Shown here one piece after another: positions 26,815-35,272 of a DNA stretch of 61,319 nucleotides. The position numbers and the translations under genes were made by a program. Origin of the DNA: Oceanococcus sp041619555 (GTDB taxonomy: Bacteria; Pseudomonadota; Gammaproteobacteria; Nevskiales; Oceanococcaceae); NCBI GenBank assembly GCA_041619555.1, contig JBFKDQ010000019.1:1-61319 (forward strand), given 5' to 3'. How positions within the stretch are numbered: the stretch's first letter is position 1; every line of letters starts with the position of its first letter. A model generated the notes under the pieces. It was not told the origin of the DNA and did not search any database. It worked only from the letters and a program-made list of their open reading frames with translations.

Positions 26815-28196
26815 CGCTGCAGGACCAATGGCAGGCCGCCCTGAACAAACACGATGTGCCCGGCGGGGCGGTGGCGGTGTACCGCGATGGCCGGATCACG
26901 GATCGGGCGCACTGGGGCATCGCCAACCTGAAAACCGGGGTGGAGGTCGACGAGAATACGCTGTTCCAGATCGGTTCCAACAGCAAGGTGTTCAATGTCA
27001 CCCTGCTGATGCAACTGGTCGATGAAGGCTTGCTCGATCTGGACGATCCGGTGCAGAAGTACCTGCCGGACTTCAGCCTGCGCAATCCGCACTACGCGGC
27101 GCAGGTGACGGTTCGCATGCTGGTAAATCACAGCAGCGGCATCGATTGCGAGATGTTCGAACAGTGGGAATTCGACAGAGACCGCATCGTTGATGGATAC
27201 CGCTACGTCTGTCAGGCCCCGTCCTTGTTTCCGCCGGGCTCGGATCTGGCGTATTCGAACGGGGCCACCCTGGTGGCGGGGCATCTGATCCAGACCGTTC
27301 GACAGCGGGGCTGGTATGAACTGGTGCAGGAACGCCTGTTCGATGCGCTGGACATGGAATACGCCATCGTCAATCCGGTGGATGCCATCCGCCATCGCAC
27401 GGCGCTTGGGCATGTGCATGACGCCCAAGGTAGGCTGGCAGCGGCGAGCCGGGCGCATCTGCCCCTGGCCATGGCGCCGGCCGGCAGCGTGATTACCATG
27501 TCGGCCAGCGACCAGCTGCTGTTCGCGGCCATGCATCTGCGCGACGGCATCGGATTGAATGGTCGTCGCATCATCAGCGAGGCTTCCGCCCGCATGATGC
27601 GGGAGCTCAACAGCCAGCAGAACGTGGGTGGCTTTCATCAGCGTTTCGGTCTGGGTTGGGGCATCGGTGAAGACGGCATCGTGCGCCATGCGGGCGGCAC
27701 CATTGGCGGTTGCGCGCAGCTCATCCTGCATGTGCCCAGCGGTACCGCACTGTCCTTGCTGGCCAATGCAGACACCGGCATGGCGGCGATTTCCGAACTG
27801 GCCCAGGATTTCCTGCAACAGGAATTCGGCCTGGATCCGATGGCGCACTACCAAGCCCGCCCGGACCAGGGCGACTTGCGGTTCGAGGCCGCCGCCTGTG
27901 TCGGGGTGTTCACCTCGCGCAATGCCTGGTTCGAACTCAAGGTGGCTGATGGCCAGCTTGTTCTCGCCGCCGGTGCCTGCGCGCAGGAGAAGCCTGAGCT
28001 CGACCAGGCGATGTTCACGGATCTGCGCCTGGTGCCCCTCGGGGAGAATGCTTTTAGGGCGGCGCCGGCTGAGGGGCAGGATCTGCAGGATTTCGCGATG
28101 TTCCTGACCATGCCGGTCGGGCTGGCCGGGGCGGATGCCAACGGCGTATTCCAGCGCTTTCGCTGTGGCGGGCGGGTCTATGCGCGGGTGGCTTGA
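26811..28196 (+). CDS. Serine hydrolase of beta-lactamase/PBP fold (MlrB-like context)
   Basis: A 461-residue class C beta-lactamase-like protein. The active-site triads are Ser56-x-x-Lys59 (GSNSKVFN), Tyr148-Ser-Asn150 (YSNG) and HAGGTIGG as the KTG equivalent. A C-terminal domain of about 90 residues follows. ATG 26811 is chosen for its overlap with the dipeptidase stop; an in-frame ATG lies 21 bases upstream. No signal peptide is visible, so it is not a periplasmic lactamase. Enzymes of this fold include D-aminopeptidases, esterases and MlrB, the linear-microcystin peptidase. In this cluster a peptidase or D-amino-acid amidase role is likely. Confidence 0.88.
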   Translation: MTLQDQWQAALNKHDVPGGAVAVYRDGRITDRAHWGIANLKTGVEVDENTLFQIGSNSKVFNVTLLMQLVDEGLLDLDDPVQKYLPDFSLRNPHYAAQVTVRMLVNHSSGIDCEMFEQWEFDRDRIVDGYRYVCQAPSLFPPGSDLAYSNGATLVAGHLIQTVRQRGWYELVQERLFDALDMEYAIVNPVDAIRHRTALGHVHDAQGRLAAASRAHLPLAMAPAGSVITMSASDQLLFAAMHLRDGIGLNGRRIISEASARMMRELNSQQNVGGFHQRFGLGWGIGEDGIVRHAGGTIGGCAQLILHVPSGTALSLLANADTGMAAISELAQDFLQQEFGLDPMAHYQARPDQGDLRFEAAACVGVFTSRNAWFELKVADGQLVLAAGACAQEKPELDQAMFTDLRLVPLGENAFRAAPAEGQDLQDFAMFLTMPVGLAGADANGVFQRFRCGGRVYARVA

Positions 28197-28321
28197 ACGG
28201 GCCGGCAGTTTCCGGCCCGCAGATCAAGATCGTCTGTCGCGCCATGCGATGCAGCGCTCGGTGGTGATCCGGCCCGGCGTCGCTTGCGGGCGGTGCCAGC
28301 GCGTCCTGGGCGGCTGCGGTC

Positions 28322-30019
28322 TTGGCTAGTTCTCCCGAGGTCCGGATCGGTGAGCGGCTGGTGATGCGCGATGCTTGCACTCTGGCCACCGACCTGTACT
28401 TCCCGGACGGCGGCCGCGCGGGCGGGCCGTATCCGCTGGTGCTGCGGCGCACGCCTTACGGCCGGGCGCAGTACTTCGAGTTGCTGATCCAGCCCCTGCT
28501 GCAGGCCGGTTACGCGGTGGCGGTCCAGGATGTGCGCGGTCGTTATGACTCCGACGGGGACTGGTATCCCTATTTCAATGAAGGCGAGGACGGTTACGAC
28601 ACCATCGAGTGGCTGGCCGCCCAGCCCTGGTGCAGCGGTCGCGTCGGCATGATCGGCGGCTCGTATTGCGGCTGGGTGCAATGGGCGGCGGCGCGCGAGC
28701 GTCCGCCGGCGCTCAAGGCCATGGTCAGCATGGCCTGCTGCGCCGATTTCACCGGCGAATGGCCGTGGATCAATGGTGTGCTGTTCCCCGGCGCGATTGC
28801 CTGGAATTACGAGATGGCCGGGCGGGTGAACCAGAATTACCCGGCCTATCCGCTGGAGGCCGATGGCGCTCGAGGTGATCCGGTGCTGTGGCCGCGGGCG
28901 GATGAGGTCAGCCGCCCCTTGATGCATTTCGGGACGCGCTATGGCCGCAGTTGGCAGCCGGGCGATGACTGGCTGGCGCACCCGCGGCCCGATGCCTACT
29001 GGCAGCCGGTCACGCTGGCGGCAGAGGACTTTGCCGCGATGGATGTGCCGGTGCTGCACATCTCCGGCTGGTGGGATGGCTGTCAGCGCGGCTGTCACAA
29101 GCTGTTCGAGCAGATGCGCCGTCATTCACCGGCACGGCAATCGCAGCGCCTGCTGGTCGGCCCCTGGGATCACGGCGTCATCGCGCCGCGGCAGAGCTAC
29201 GATGGATTCGATTTCACTCAAGCGGCGCTGCGCGACACGATGGCGGAGCACCTGGACTGGTTTGATCGGCACCTGCGGCAAATTGACTGCTCGCCGCCGC
29301 CCGCGCCGGTGGAAATTTTCGTCACCGGAAGTCAGCGTTGGGTGCGGCGCGAGGATTTCCCGCCGCCGCAAGCGCAGCTCCAGCGCTGGTATCTCAAGGC
29401 CGGGGCCAGCCTCGGGCTCCAGCCGCCGGTCGCGCAGGAGACACTTGGGCAGGGGACGGACCACTTCCGCTACGATCCCCAGAATCCAGTCTGGACCTTG
29501 AATCCCGCGGCGCCCGCATCCTATCCCTGGCTGGATCGCACTCGAATCAATCAGCGCGCGGATGTGCTGGTCTACCGCAGTGCGCCGCTGTCGACCGTAC
29601 TGGCCCTCGAAGGTCGACCCTGGGCAGACCTGGCCGCCTCGTCCGATTGTCCGGATACCGACTGGTTCGTGCAGCTGCTTGACATCGACGCCCAGGGCCG
29701 TGAATTTCTCGTCGGTCATGGGCTGCTGCGGGCGCGTTTCCGTGAGGGCATGGCGCGCGAGCTTTTCATGCAGCCCGGCCAGATCTACCGTTTCCGCATC
29801 GATCTGACGCCGCGGGCGCATGCGTTCCTTCCCGGCCACCGCATTGGCGTTGCGATCACCAGTTCCGGTGCGCCGCTGTGGGCGCCGAACCCGAACGGCG
29901 CCGGCGAGATCACCACGCAGACCGAATTCCGGATCGCGAACAACCAGATTCATCGCCATGCCGGCGCCTTGAGCTGGATCGAACTGCCGTTGGCAGGAGA
30001 GGGACCTGAACATGACTGA
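28322..30019 (+). CDS. S15 family (CocE/X-Pro dipeptidyl-peptidase-like) hydrolase
   Basis: A 565-residue CocE/NonD-type protein: an alpha/beta-hydrolase domain with nucleophile Ser114 (GGSYCGW), Asp in HISGWWDG and His in GPWDHG, followed by the C-terminal jelly-roll domain (about 330-560; FRIDLTPRAHAFLPGHR). Members release X-Pro dipeptides, or cleave acyl esters and beta-lactam side chains. The first start is TTG 28322 with only weak ribosome-site character, so the start is uncertain. There is no signal peptide. It opens a second block after a 125-base gap and overlaps the DUF885 gene by 8 bases. It is probably part of cytoplasmic peptide breakdown. Confidence 0.9.
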   Translation: MASSPEVRIGERLVMRDACTLATDLYFPDGGRAGGPYPLVLRRTPYGRAQYFELLIQPLLQAGYAVAVQDVRGRYDSDGDWYPYFNEGEDGYDTIEWLAAQPWCSGRVGMIGGSYCGWVQWAAARERPPALKAMVSMACCADFTGEWPWINGVLFPGAIAWNYEMAGRVNQNYPAYPLEADGARGDPVLWPRADEVSRPLMHFGTRYGRSWQPGDDWLAHPRPDAYWQPVTLAAEDFAAMDVPVLHISGWWDGCQRGCHKLFEQMRRHSPARQSQRLLVGPWDHGVIAPRQSYDGFDFTQAALRDTMAEHLDWFDRHLRQIDCSPPPAPVEIFVTGSQRWVRREDFPPPQAQLQRWYLKAGASLGLQPPVAQETLGQGTDHFRYDPQNPVWTLNPAAPASYPWLDRTRINQRADVLVYRSAPLSTVLALEGRPWADLAASSDCPDTDWFVQLLDIDAQGREFLVGHGLLRARFREGMARELFMQPGQIYRFRIDLTPRAHAFLPGHRIGVAITSSGAPLWAPNPNGAGEITTQTEFRIANNQIHRHAGALSWIELPLAGEGPEHD

Positions 30020-31700
30020 CTTTGCCGCCTTGTATGCGGATTACTGGAATTTTCTGCTGGAGGAGCGGCCGGAACTGGCCTATTCGGTGGGTGATGCGCG
30101 CGGCCGGCAGGGCATGTTCCGCGAATCCATCGCCGATTTCGAGCGGCGTCGGCACGCCTTGCAGGGCTTCAAGCGATGCCTGCCGGACGGACCGGCGCCA
30201 GCGGAGCAGCGCATCAATCTGGAACTGCTGCGACGTGAGGTGGAGGGTGAATTGGCCACGCTGAGCAGCGAGGCCCATCTGCGGCCGATGCTGTTCCCCT
30301 TCGGACCGGAGGCGTATGTCAGCTACGTGATCAGCGCCTGCCGTCTGCGCAGCGCAGTCGATGTCGAAGAGTATTTGCAGCGTCTGGCCAGCCTGCCGCA
30401 GCATTTTGCCGACTGCGAGCAGCGCTTGCGCCAGGGTATCGAGCACGGCTATCAGTTGCCCCGGCCCTTGCTGCCTCGGGTGCTGAGTTCGGTCCAGGCC
30501 TACCTTGATGGGGCGATCGAAGACAGCATCTGGCTCAAACCCTGGCGCGGCAGCCCGGCGGCATTGCGCGCTGGGCAGGCGGCGCTGGGGAAAAGCCTGC
30601 ATGCCCTGGTGCAGGACCAGCTCAGGCCGGCTTACCAGCGCTGGCATGATTTTCTTGCCGACGACTTTGCCGCCCGCGGGCTGTGCGAGAGCCCGGCGCT
30701 GGCTGAGCAGCCCGGCGGCGAGGCCTATTATCGGCACTTGGTGCGGCAACACACCAGCAGCGAGATGAGCCCGGAGCAGATGCATGAACTCGGCCTGGCC
30801 GAGGTCGAGCGGATTGGCCTGCGGCTGGCGGAGCTTGCCAGCGAAGCCGGTTTTGATGCGCGGGTGGATGAGTACCGGCGCTACCTGAATGAAGATCCCA
30901 GCCAGCTGGCCACCGATGCGCAGGATCTGCTGGCCCGGATCAGCCTGCTGTGCAAGCAGGTCGACGGCCGGATTCCGGAGTTCTTTGCCCATCTCCCCCG
31001 CATGAGCTACGGCGTGGAACTGATTCCCGAGTCACTGGCGGCGCAGATGCCCGGGGCGTACGCGCAGCCCAATCCGCCCAGCCGGACATCCGGCGGCATC
31101 TTCTGGCTGACTTCCCTGCCGCAACGCTGTCCCGCGCATCAGCAGATTCCGCTGGTTCTGCACGAAGCCTGGCCCGGCCATCTGATGCATGTGGCCCTGT
31201 TGCAGGAGATGGAAGCGCTGCCGGATTTTCGCCGCTTCAATCTGCAGGGGTACATGGCCTATGCCGAAGGCTGGGCGCTGTACTGCGAGAAGCTGGGGCA
31301 TGACTTCGGTCTGTACGACACGCCGGCCCGGCGTTTCGGTCAGCTGGAAATGGAGCTGTTTCGGGCCATTCGGCTGGTGCTGGACCCGGGACTGCACCTG
31401 CTGGGCTGGAGCCGGGCGCAAGCCCTGGGGTACTGGCAGAAGCATCAGCCGCGGCCCCACCAGGAGGTCGAAGCCGAAATCGATCGCTACATCGGCATGC
31501 CGGGCCAGGCCCTGGCGTACAAGATGGGCGAGTTCGAAATTTCACGCCTGCGCCAGCAGGCGCAGGCGGCGCTGGGGGAGGCATTCCAGCTGCGGGAATT
31601 TCACGGCAAGCTGCTGGACTGCGGCGCGGTGACCCTGCCGCTGCTGGCCGAGCATGTGCGCAGCTGGATGGATGCGAAAGTCCGGGAGTTGCGCGCATGA
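30012..31700 (+). CDS. DUF885 family metallopeptidase
   Basis: A 562-residue mostly helical protein with the DUF885 zinc site: His384-Glu385 and His390 in LHEAWPGHLMH, plus Glu419 in YAEGWALYCE, a gluzincin-like arrangement. Most DUF885 proteins carry a signal peptide; this one starts directly with a helix (MTDFAALYADYW) and should be cytoplasmic. The start overlaps the S15 gene by 8 bases and the stop overlaps the next gene by 4. In context it should cleave oligopeptides. The family is weakly characterised, so the exact bond is unknown. Confidence 0.87.
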   Translation: MTDFAALYADYWNFLLEERPELAYSVGDARGRQGMFRESIADFERRRHALQGFKRCLPDGPAPAEQRINLELLRREVEGELATLSSEAHLRPMLFPFGPEAYVSYVISACRLRSAVDVEEYLQRLASLPQHFADCEQRLRQGIEHGYQLPRPLLPRVLSSVQAYLDGAIEDSIWLKPWRGSPAALRAGQAALGKSLHALVQDQLRPAYQRWHDFLADDFAARGLCESPALAEQPGGEAYYRHLVRQHTSSEMSPEQMHELGLAEVERIGLRLAELASEAGFDARVDEYRRYLNEDPSQLATDAQDLLARISLLCKQVDGRIPEFFAHLPRMSYGVELIPESLAAQMPGAYAQPNPPSRTSGGIFWLTSLPQRCPAHQQIPLVLHEAWPGHLMHVALLQEMEALPDFRRFNLQGYMAYAEGWALYCEKLGHDFGLYDTPARRFGQLEMELFRAIRLVLDPGLHLLGWSRAQALGYWQKHQPRPHQEVEAEIDRYIGMPGQALAYKMGEFEISRLRQQAQAALGEAFQLREFHGKLLDCGAVTLPLLAEHVRSWMDAKVRELRA

Positions 31701-32695
31701 GCTTGCGGATCATCCGTCGTGCGGACGTGCTGCGTCTGCTGGACATGCCAGGCTGCATCGAGTTGATGGCCCAGGCGCTGCAGGCCTGGTCGGCCGGAGA
31801 GATCAATTCGCCCCTGCGCAGTCGTCTGGATTTCATCGACGACGCCGGTCAGTTGATTCTGATGCCGGCCAGCATGCAGGCCGCCTGCGGCGCCAAACTG
31901 GCCAGCCTGCGGCCGGGCAATCCGGCGCGCGGTCTGCCGGCAATCCAGGGGGTGATCATGCTGTTCGATCCGGTGGATGGCCGACCTCAGGCCGTGCTGG
32001 ATGCGGGCCTGATCACGCAGTGGCGCACCGCCGCCGCTTCGGCGGTCGCGACCCGCGCCCTGGCGAACCCGGACGCTCGCAGCCATGGCATCCTGGGAAC
32101 CGGACCGCAGGCCCGCAGCCACGCCCTGGCGATCGCCGCGGTCCGTGCCCTGGATGACGTGCGGATCTGGGGACGTGATGCGCACAAAGCGGAAATCCTG
32201 GTCGATGAACTGCGAGGCGAATTTGCCAACAGGGGCAGTGGCAGCATCCGCGTGCGGGCGGCGCCCAGCATCGAGGCGGCCGCCGCCTGCTCGATCATCA
32301 GCTGCGTGACCGGCGCCCGCGAGCCGATTTTGACCAGCAGCGCCGTGGGTTCGGGTACGCATGTCAATCTGGTTGGCGCCCACTCCGCCGATGCGCGTGA
32401 AGCCGAAAGCGCGTTGATGGCGCGCGGCGCGATCTATGTGGATACCCTGGAGGGGATGGCGCAGGAAGCCGGCGATGTGCTGATTCCGCAGGCGGAGGGC
32501 CTGCTGACGTGCGGCCAGATCCGTGGCGAACTGGGTGCGCTGCTCAACGGCCAGATTGACGGCCGCCGGGAGGTGCGAGACCTCACGATCTACAAGTCGC
32601 TGGGTTTTGCCGCCCAGGATGTGTGGCTGGCGCGGCATGTTCTTGCCGTCGCCCGGCGCGAGCGGCTGGGTCAGGAGGTCGATCTCGATGGCTGA
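31697..32695 (+). CDS. Ornithine cyclodeaminase / mu-crystallin family dehydrogenase
   Basis: A 332-residue NAD(P)-dependent protein of the OCD/mu-crystallin family. The Rossmann motif is GILGTGPQARSHA near 130, with MPASM early, THVNLVGAHSADAREAE, and the C-terminal LTIYKSLGFAAQD block. Members deaminate or reduce cyclic imino acids, or act as alanine or ketimine dehydrogenases. The preceding Lys and following Asp positions of true ornithine cyclodeaminase cannot be confirmed by eye. With a DadA-like oxidase next door (8-base overlap) it would process the imino or keto products of D-amino acids, or recycle them. It has an ATGA overlap with DUF885. Confidence 0.9.
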   Translation: MSLRIIRRADVLRLLDMPGCIELMAQALQAWSAGEINSPLRSRLDFIDDAGQLILMPASMQAACGAKLASLRPGNPARGLPAIQGVIMLFDPVDGRPQAVLDAGLITQWRTAAASAVATRALANPDARSHGILGTGPQARSHALAIAAVRALDDVRIWGRDAHKAEILVDELRGEFANRGSGSIRVRAAPSIEAAAACSIISCVTGAREPILTSSAVGSGTHVNLVGAHSADAREAESALMARGAIYVDTLEGMAQEAGDVLIPQAEGLLTCGQIRGELGALLNGQIDGRREVRDLTIYKSLGFAAQDVWLARHVLAVARRERLGQEVDLDG

Positions 32696-33953
32696 AGTCC
32701 ATGTGATTGGCGCCGGTCTGATCGGCCTGAGCTCCGCGCATTATCTGCAGCAGGCCGGTCATGCGGTCTGCGTGGTGGATGCTCAGGCCAGCGTCGCTCA
32801 GGGCGCCAGTTTCGCCAACGGCGGCCTGTTGACGCCGTCGATGTCCGAGCCCTGGAATGCGCCTGGCGTGCAGTGGAATCTGCTGCGCTGGCTGGGACGC
32901 AAAGACGCGCCGATGTTGCTCAGGCCGCGGGCCATGTGGCATTACCTGAGCTGGGGGCTGCGCTTTCTGCGCCATGCCAATCAGAGGGATTACGCGGAGG
33001 CGATCGCGGCGAATTTCGCCCTCTCGCAGTTCAGCCTGGAGCGACTTGAACGGCTGCAGGTTGAGCTGGCGCTGGATTTTGATGCCAGTTGCAGCGGCGC
33101 CCTGAAAATCTGGCGTGATCCGGCGGGGTTCGCAGCCGGGGTGCGCGCCGCGCAGGCGCTGGGTGATGCCGGTCTTGAGTGCCGGGTGCTCGGTGTGGCC
33201 GAACTGCTGGCGCTGGAACCGTTGTTGGCGCCGGTGGCGGCGCGGCTGGCCGGCGGCATTCATTACACCGGTGATCGTAGCGGGAATGCGTTGAAATTCT
33301 GCCAGGCCCTGGAGGCCAGCCTGCGACAACGCGGGGTGCGTTTCGAGCTGGGCCGGCGCGTTGATGCGCTGCTGCTCGGTCGGGGTCGCCTGCGCGCCCT
33401 GCGGGTCGGTGACGAGAGCTGGCCGACGGCCGCGGTGGTGGTGGCCGGTGGCGCGGACAGCGGGGGATTGCTGCACCGCATTGGCGTGCGCTGCCCGGTG
33501 AGGCCGGTGAAAGGCTATTCGCTGAGCGTGAGCCTGGGTGATCCGCAACTGATGCCGCGGCTGCCGATCATTGATGATGCCCTGCATGCCGCGATCACCC
33601 CCCTGGGCGATCAGCTGCGAGTTGCCGGAACGGCCGAGTTCAGCGGCTGGGATACACATCTGGATCCGGCCCGGGTCGCCAACCTCTGGGAATTGATGCA
33701 GGCGGTGAATCCGCAGATGGCCGCCAGCGCGCAGCGCGATCGCGCCAGCGCCTGGTGCGGCCTGCGACCGATGTCGGCCGACGGTAAACCGCTGATCGGT
33801 GCGACGGCGGTGCCGGGCGTTTACCTCAATACCGGTCACGGCCATCTGGGATGGACCCAGGCCGCCGGCAGTGCCTGCCTGCTCGCCGCCCAGATCAGCG
33901 GTCATGCCATGGAGCTCAATGCCGCGCCTTATCGGCCCGATCGCAGGATCTGA
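32688..33953 (+). CDS. FAD-dependent D-amino acid dehydrogenase (DadA-like)
   Basis: A 421-residue FAD oxidoreductase of the DAO superfamily. The dinucleotide-binding loop is VHVIGAGLIGLSSA, followed by FANGGLLTPSMSEPW, the pattern of DadA (FANAGQ...P), and the C-terminal FAD block YLNTGHGHLGWT. CGLRPMSADGKPLIG is also typical. It would oxidise D-amino acids to 2-oxo acids and ammonia, passing electrons to the respiratory chain. ATG 32688 is supported by an excellent ribosome site (CAGGAGGTCG) and the 8-base overlap with the upstream gene. It closes the second block of the cluster. Confidence 0.9.
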   Translation: MAEVHVIGAGLIGLSSAHYLQQAGHAVCVVDAQASVAQGASFANGGLLTPSMSEPWNAPGVQWNLLRWLGRKDAPMLLRPRAMWHYLSWGLRFLRHANQRDYAEAIAANFALSQFSLERLERLQVELALDFDASCSGALKIWRDPAGFAAGVRAAQALGDAGLECRVLGVAELLALEPLLAPVAARLAGGIHYTGDRSGNALKFCQALEASLRQRGVRFELGRRVDALLLGRGRLRALRVGDESWPTAAVVVAGGADSGGLLHRIGVRCPVRPVKGYSLSVSLGDPQLMPRLPIIDDALHAAITPLGDQLRVAGTAEFSGWDTHLDPARVANLWELMQAVNPQMAASAQRDRASAWCGLRPMSADGKPLIGATAVPGVYLNTGHGHLGWTQAAGSACLLAAQISGHAMELNAAPYRPDRRI

Positions 33954-34044
33954 TCGCCACCTGCAAAAGGCCGGTGCAAGCGGCGTATTCGACGCCCGTT
34001 TTTTTGCACTATGCTCAGCGCTCTGTGCGGCATACGGGCGATTG

Positions 34045-34575
34045 ATGATGGGCATTCTTGGCTGGACGCATTGCGCCTGCGCGCTCTTTTCGGGTATCGC
34101 GGCTCCGGTCTTCTTCGCTCGGTCCTTGTCGCCCGGGACGCTCGGCCTTGCCCGCTGGCGCACCGGTGTGATCGCGTTTGGTCTGCTTGGCCTGGCCAGC
34201 CTTGGCGGCTGCCAGCCGGCGGCGCCGCCACCGGCCGATGGGGCGAGCGCGGTGCTGGCCGAGGCTTTCGCGCAGCAGCGCAGCGATGTGCAGGTGCGCG
34301 GTCGCGGCACCGTGGTGAAGCTGCTGGCAGATGATCTCAAGGGCAGCCGCCACCAGCGCTTCATCCTGCGCCTGGATTCGGGGCAGACCCTGCTGATCGC
34401 CCACAACATCGACCTCGCCCCGCCGATCAAGAATCTGCGCTCTGGCGATACGGTGGAGTTCTACGGAGAGTATGAATGGAATGCGCGCGGCGGCGTGGTG
34501 CACTGGACCCATCATGACCCGGCCGGCCGCCATGCGGGCGGCTGGCTGGAGCACCAGGGGCGGCGCTATCAGTGA
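34045..34575 (+). CDS. DUF3465 family lipoprotein
   Basis: The C-terminal 120 residues match DUF3465 strongly: GRGTVVKLLADDLKGSRHQRF, AHNIDLAPPI, DTVEFYGEYEWNARGG and WTHHDP. The family resembles an OB-like nuclease fold without obvious catalytic residues. A hydrophobic stretch ends in a lipobox, ASLGGC, so it is a lipoprotein. From ATG 34045 the region before the Cys is unusually long (about 57 residues); GTG 34168 would give a normal 16-residue signal and may be the true start. It sits between the two halves of the peptide cluster with no evident metabolic link. Confidence 0.8.
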   Translation: MMGILGWTHCACALFSGIAAPVFFARSLSPGTLGLARWRTGVIAFGLLGLASLGGCQPAAPPPADGASAVLAEAFAQQRSDVQVRGRGTVVKLLADDLKGSRHQRFILRLDSGQTLLIAHNIDLAPPIKNLRSGDTVEFYGEYEWNARGGVVHWTHHDPAGRHAGGWLEHQGRRYQ

Positions 34576-34770
34576 GCCGGCCGCGCCCAGGCGGGCCGGG
34601 TGAGCCGGGCGTGGTGCGCCGCCTGCCCGGCGACCGGAGGAGGGCAGAGGCAGATCGAAGCGCAGCGCAGTCGGTCGGTTTCAGCGCCGGTGGGCCGCGT
34701 CCCGGACGCCGCGGATCCGTGGCTTGATCTGGCTTTGCAAGCGGCGTAGCATGCGCCGCACATCAAGAGC

Positions 34771-34901
34771 GGATGACATTCATCCCACCAACCTGCCGTT
34801 CCCGGCAAGGTGGTGCTGCAATCGTAGGATGTGGCCCGAAGTGGTACCTCGGGCAACCAAGGGGAATCCTTGCTGCTCTCGATGTGGATGGTTCACCACA
34901 T
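34771..34901 (+). promoter_or_regulatory. Candidate structured 5' leader RNA (five consecutive hairpins)
   Basis: The bases just before the 83-codon gene fold into adjacent stems: GGATG/CATCC (34771-34785); a 12-bp stem with two bulged A (CACCA/TGGTG, CCT/AGG, GCCG/CGGC; 34786-34815); GCCCGA/TCGGGC (34834-34854); CAAGG/CCTTG (34858-34872); ATGTGG/CCACAT (34882-34901). The last stem abuts the ribosome site GGAG (34902-34905). Such density is unusual for the neighbourhood and fits a riboswitch or another cis-acting RNA. I could not match it to a known class. Confidence 0.5.
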
Positions 34902-34913
34902 GGAGATTTTCGG

Positions 34914-35165
34914 ATGTTTTCAAGCGATGATGCGGCCTTGCCGTCTCTTGCCGATGGCGGCAGTGCCCGGTCCTGGGAGCAGTCTGCCCGGCAGGCGTCC
35001 CGGCGCCTGGAGATCCAGCTCGCCGCGGAAGGTTTTCGGGTCGAAAAACAGACTGGTGCGATGGGCACCACCGAGTTCGTGCTGAAACCCGGCCGCCGCA
35101 AGCACCGCGCCGCCCAGGCCCAGAACGAGGACCCTGGTCAGGCGGCCGTGCCGCAGCGGGCTTGA
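34914..35165 (+). CDS. Small hypothetical protein, 83 aa
   Basis: I do not recognise this protein. ATG 34914 follows GGAG by 8 bases and gives 83 residues: a Ser/Asp-rich head, an amphipathic helix (RSWEQSARQASRRLEIQL), a short beta-like segment (FRVEKQTGAMGTTEFVL) and a Lys/Arg/Gln-rich tail. It is soluble and basic near the end, which might suit nucleic-acid contact, but that is speculative. Its main interest is the long structured leader just upstream. A longer frame from 34773 would read through that leader and is less likely. Confidence 0.6.
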   Translation: MFSSDDAALPSLADGGSARSWEQSARQASRRLEIQLAAEGFRVEKQTGAMGTTEFVLKPGRRKHRAAQAQNEDPGQAAVPQRA

Positions 35166-35272
35166 GCGGTCGTGCGCGGCTTGCCGGATGGAAATGGTTT
35201 TCTGCCTTCTTGGATAACTTGAGCATCCCGGCGCATGTCAGCATGCGACATGATTTCTCTGCGGCAGATCCC

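Noticed and set aside
32583..34430. 615-codon minus-strand ORF
   Set aside because: Opposite the DadA-like and DUF3465 genes; composition is typical of antisense GC-rich sequence.
34741..34759. GCGGCG/CGCCGC hairpin as terminator of the DUF3465 gene
   Set aside because: Short stem with no T-run on either strand and too close to the structured leader.
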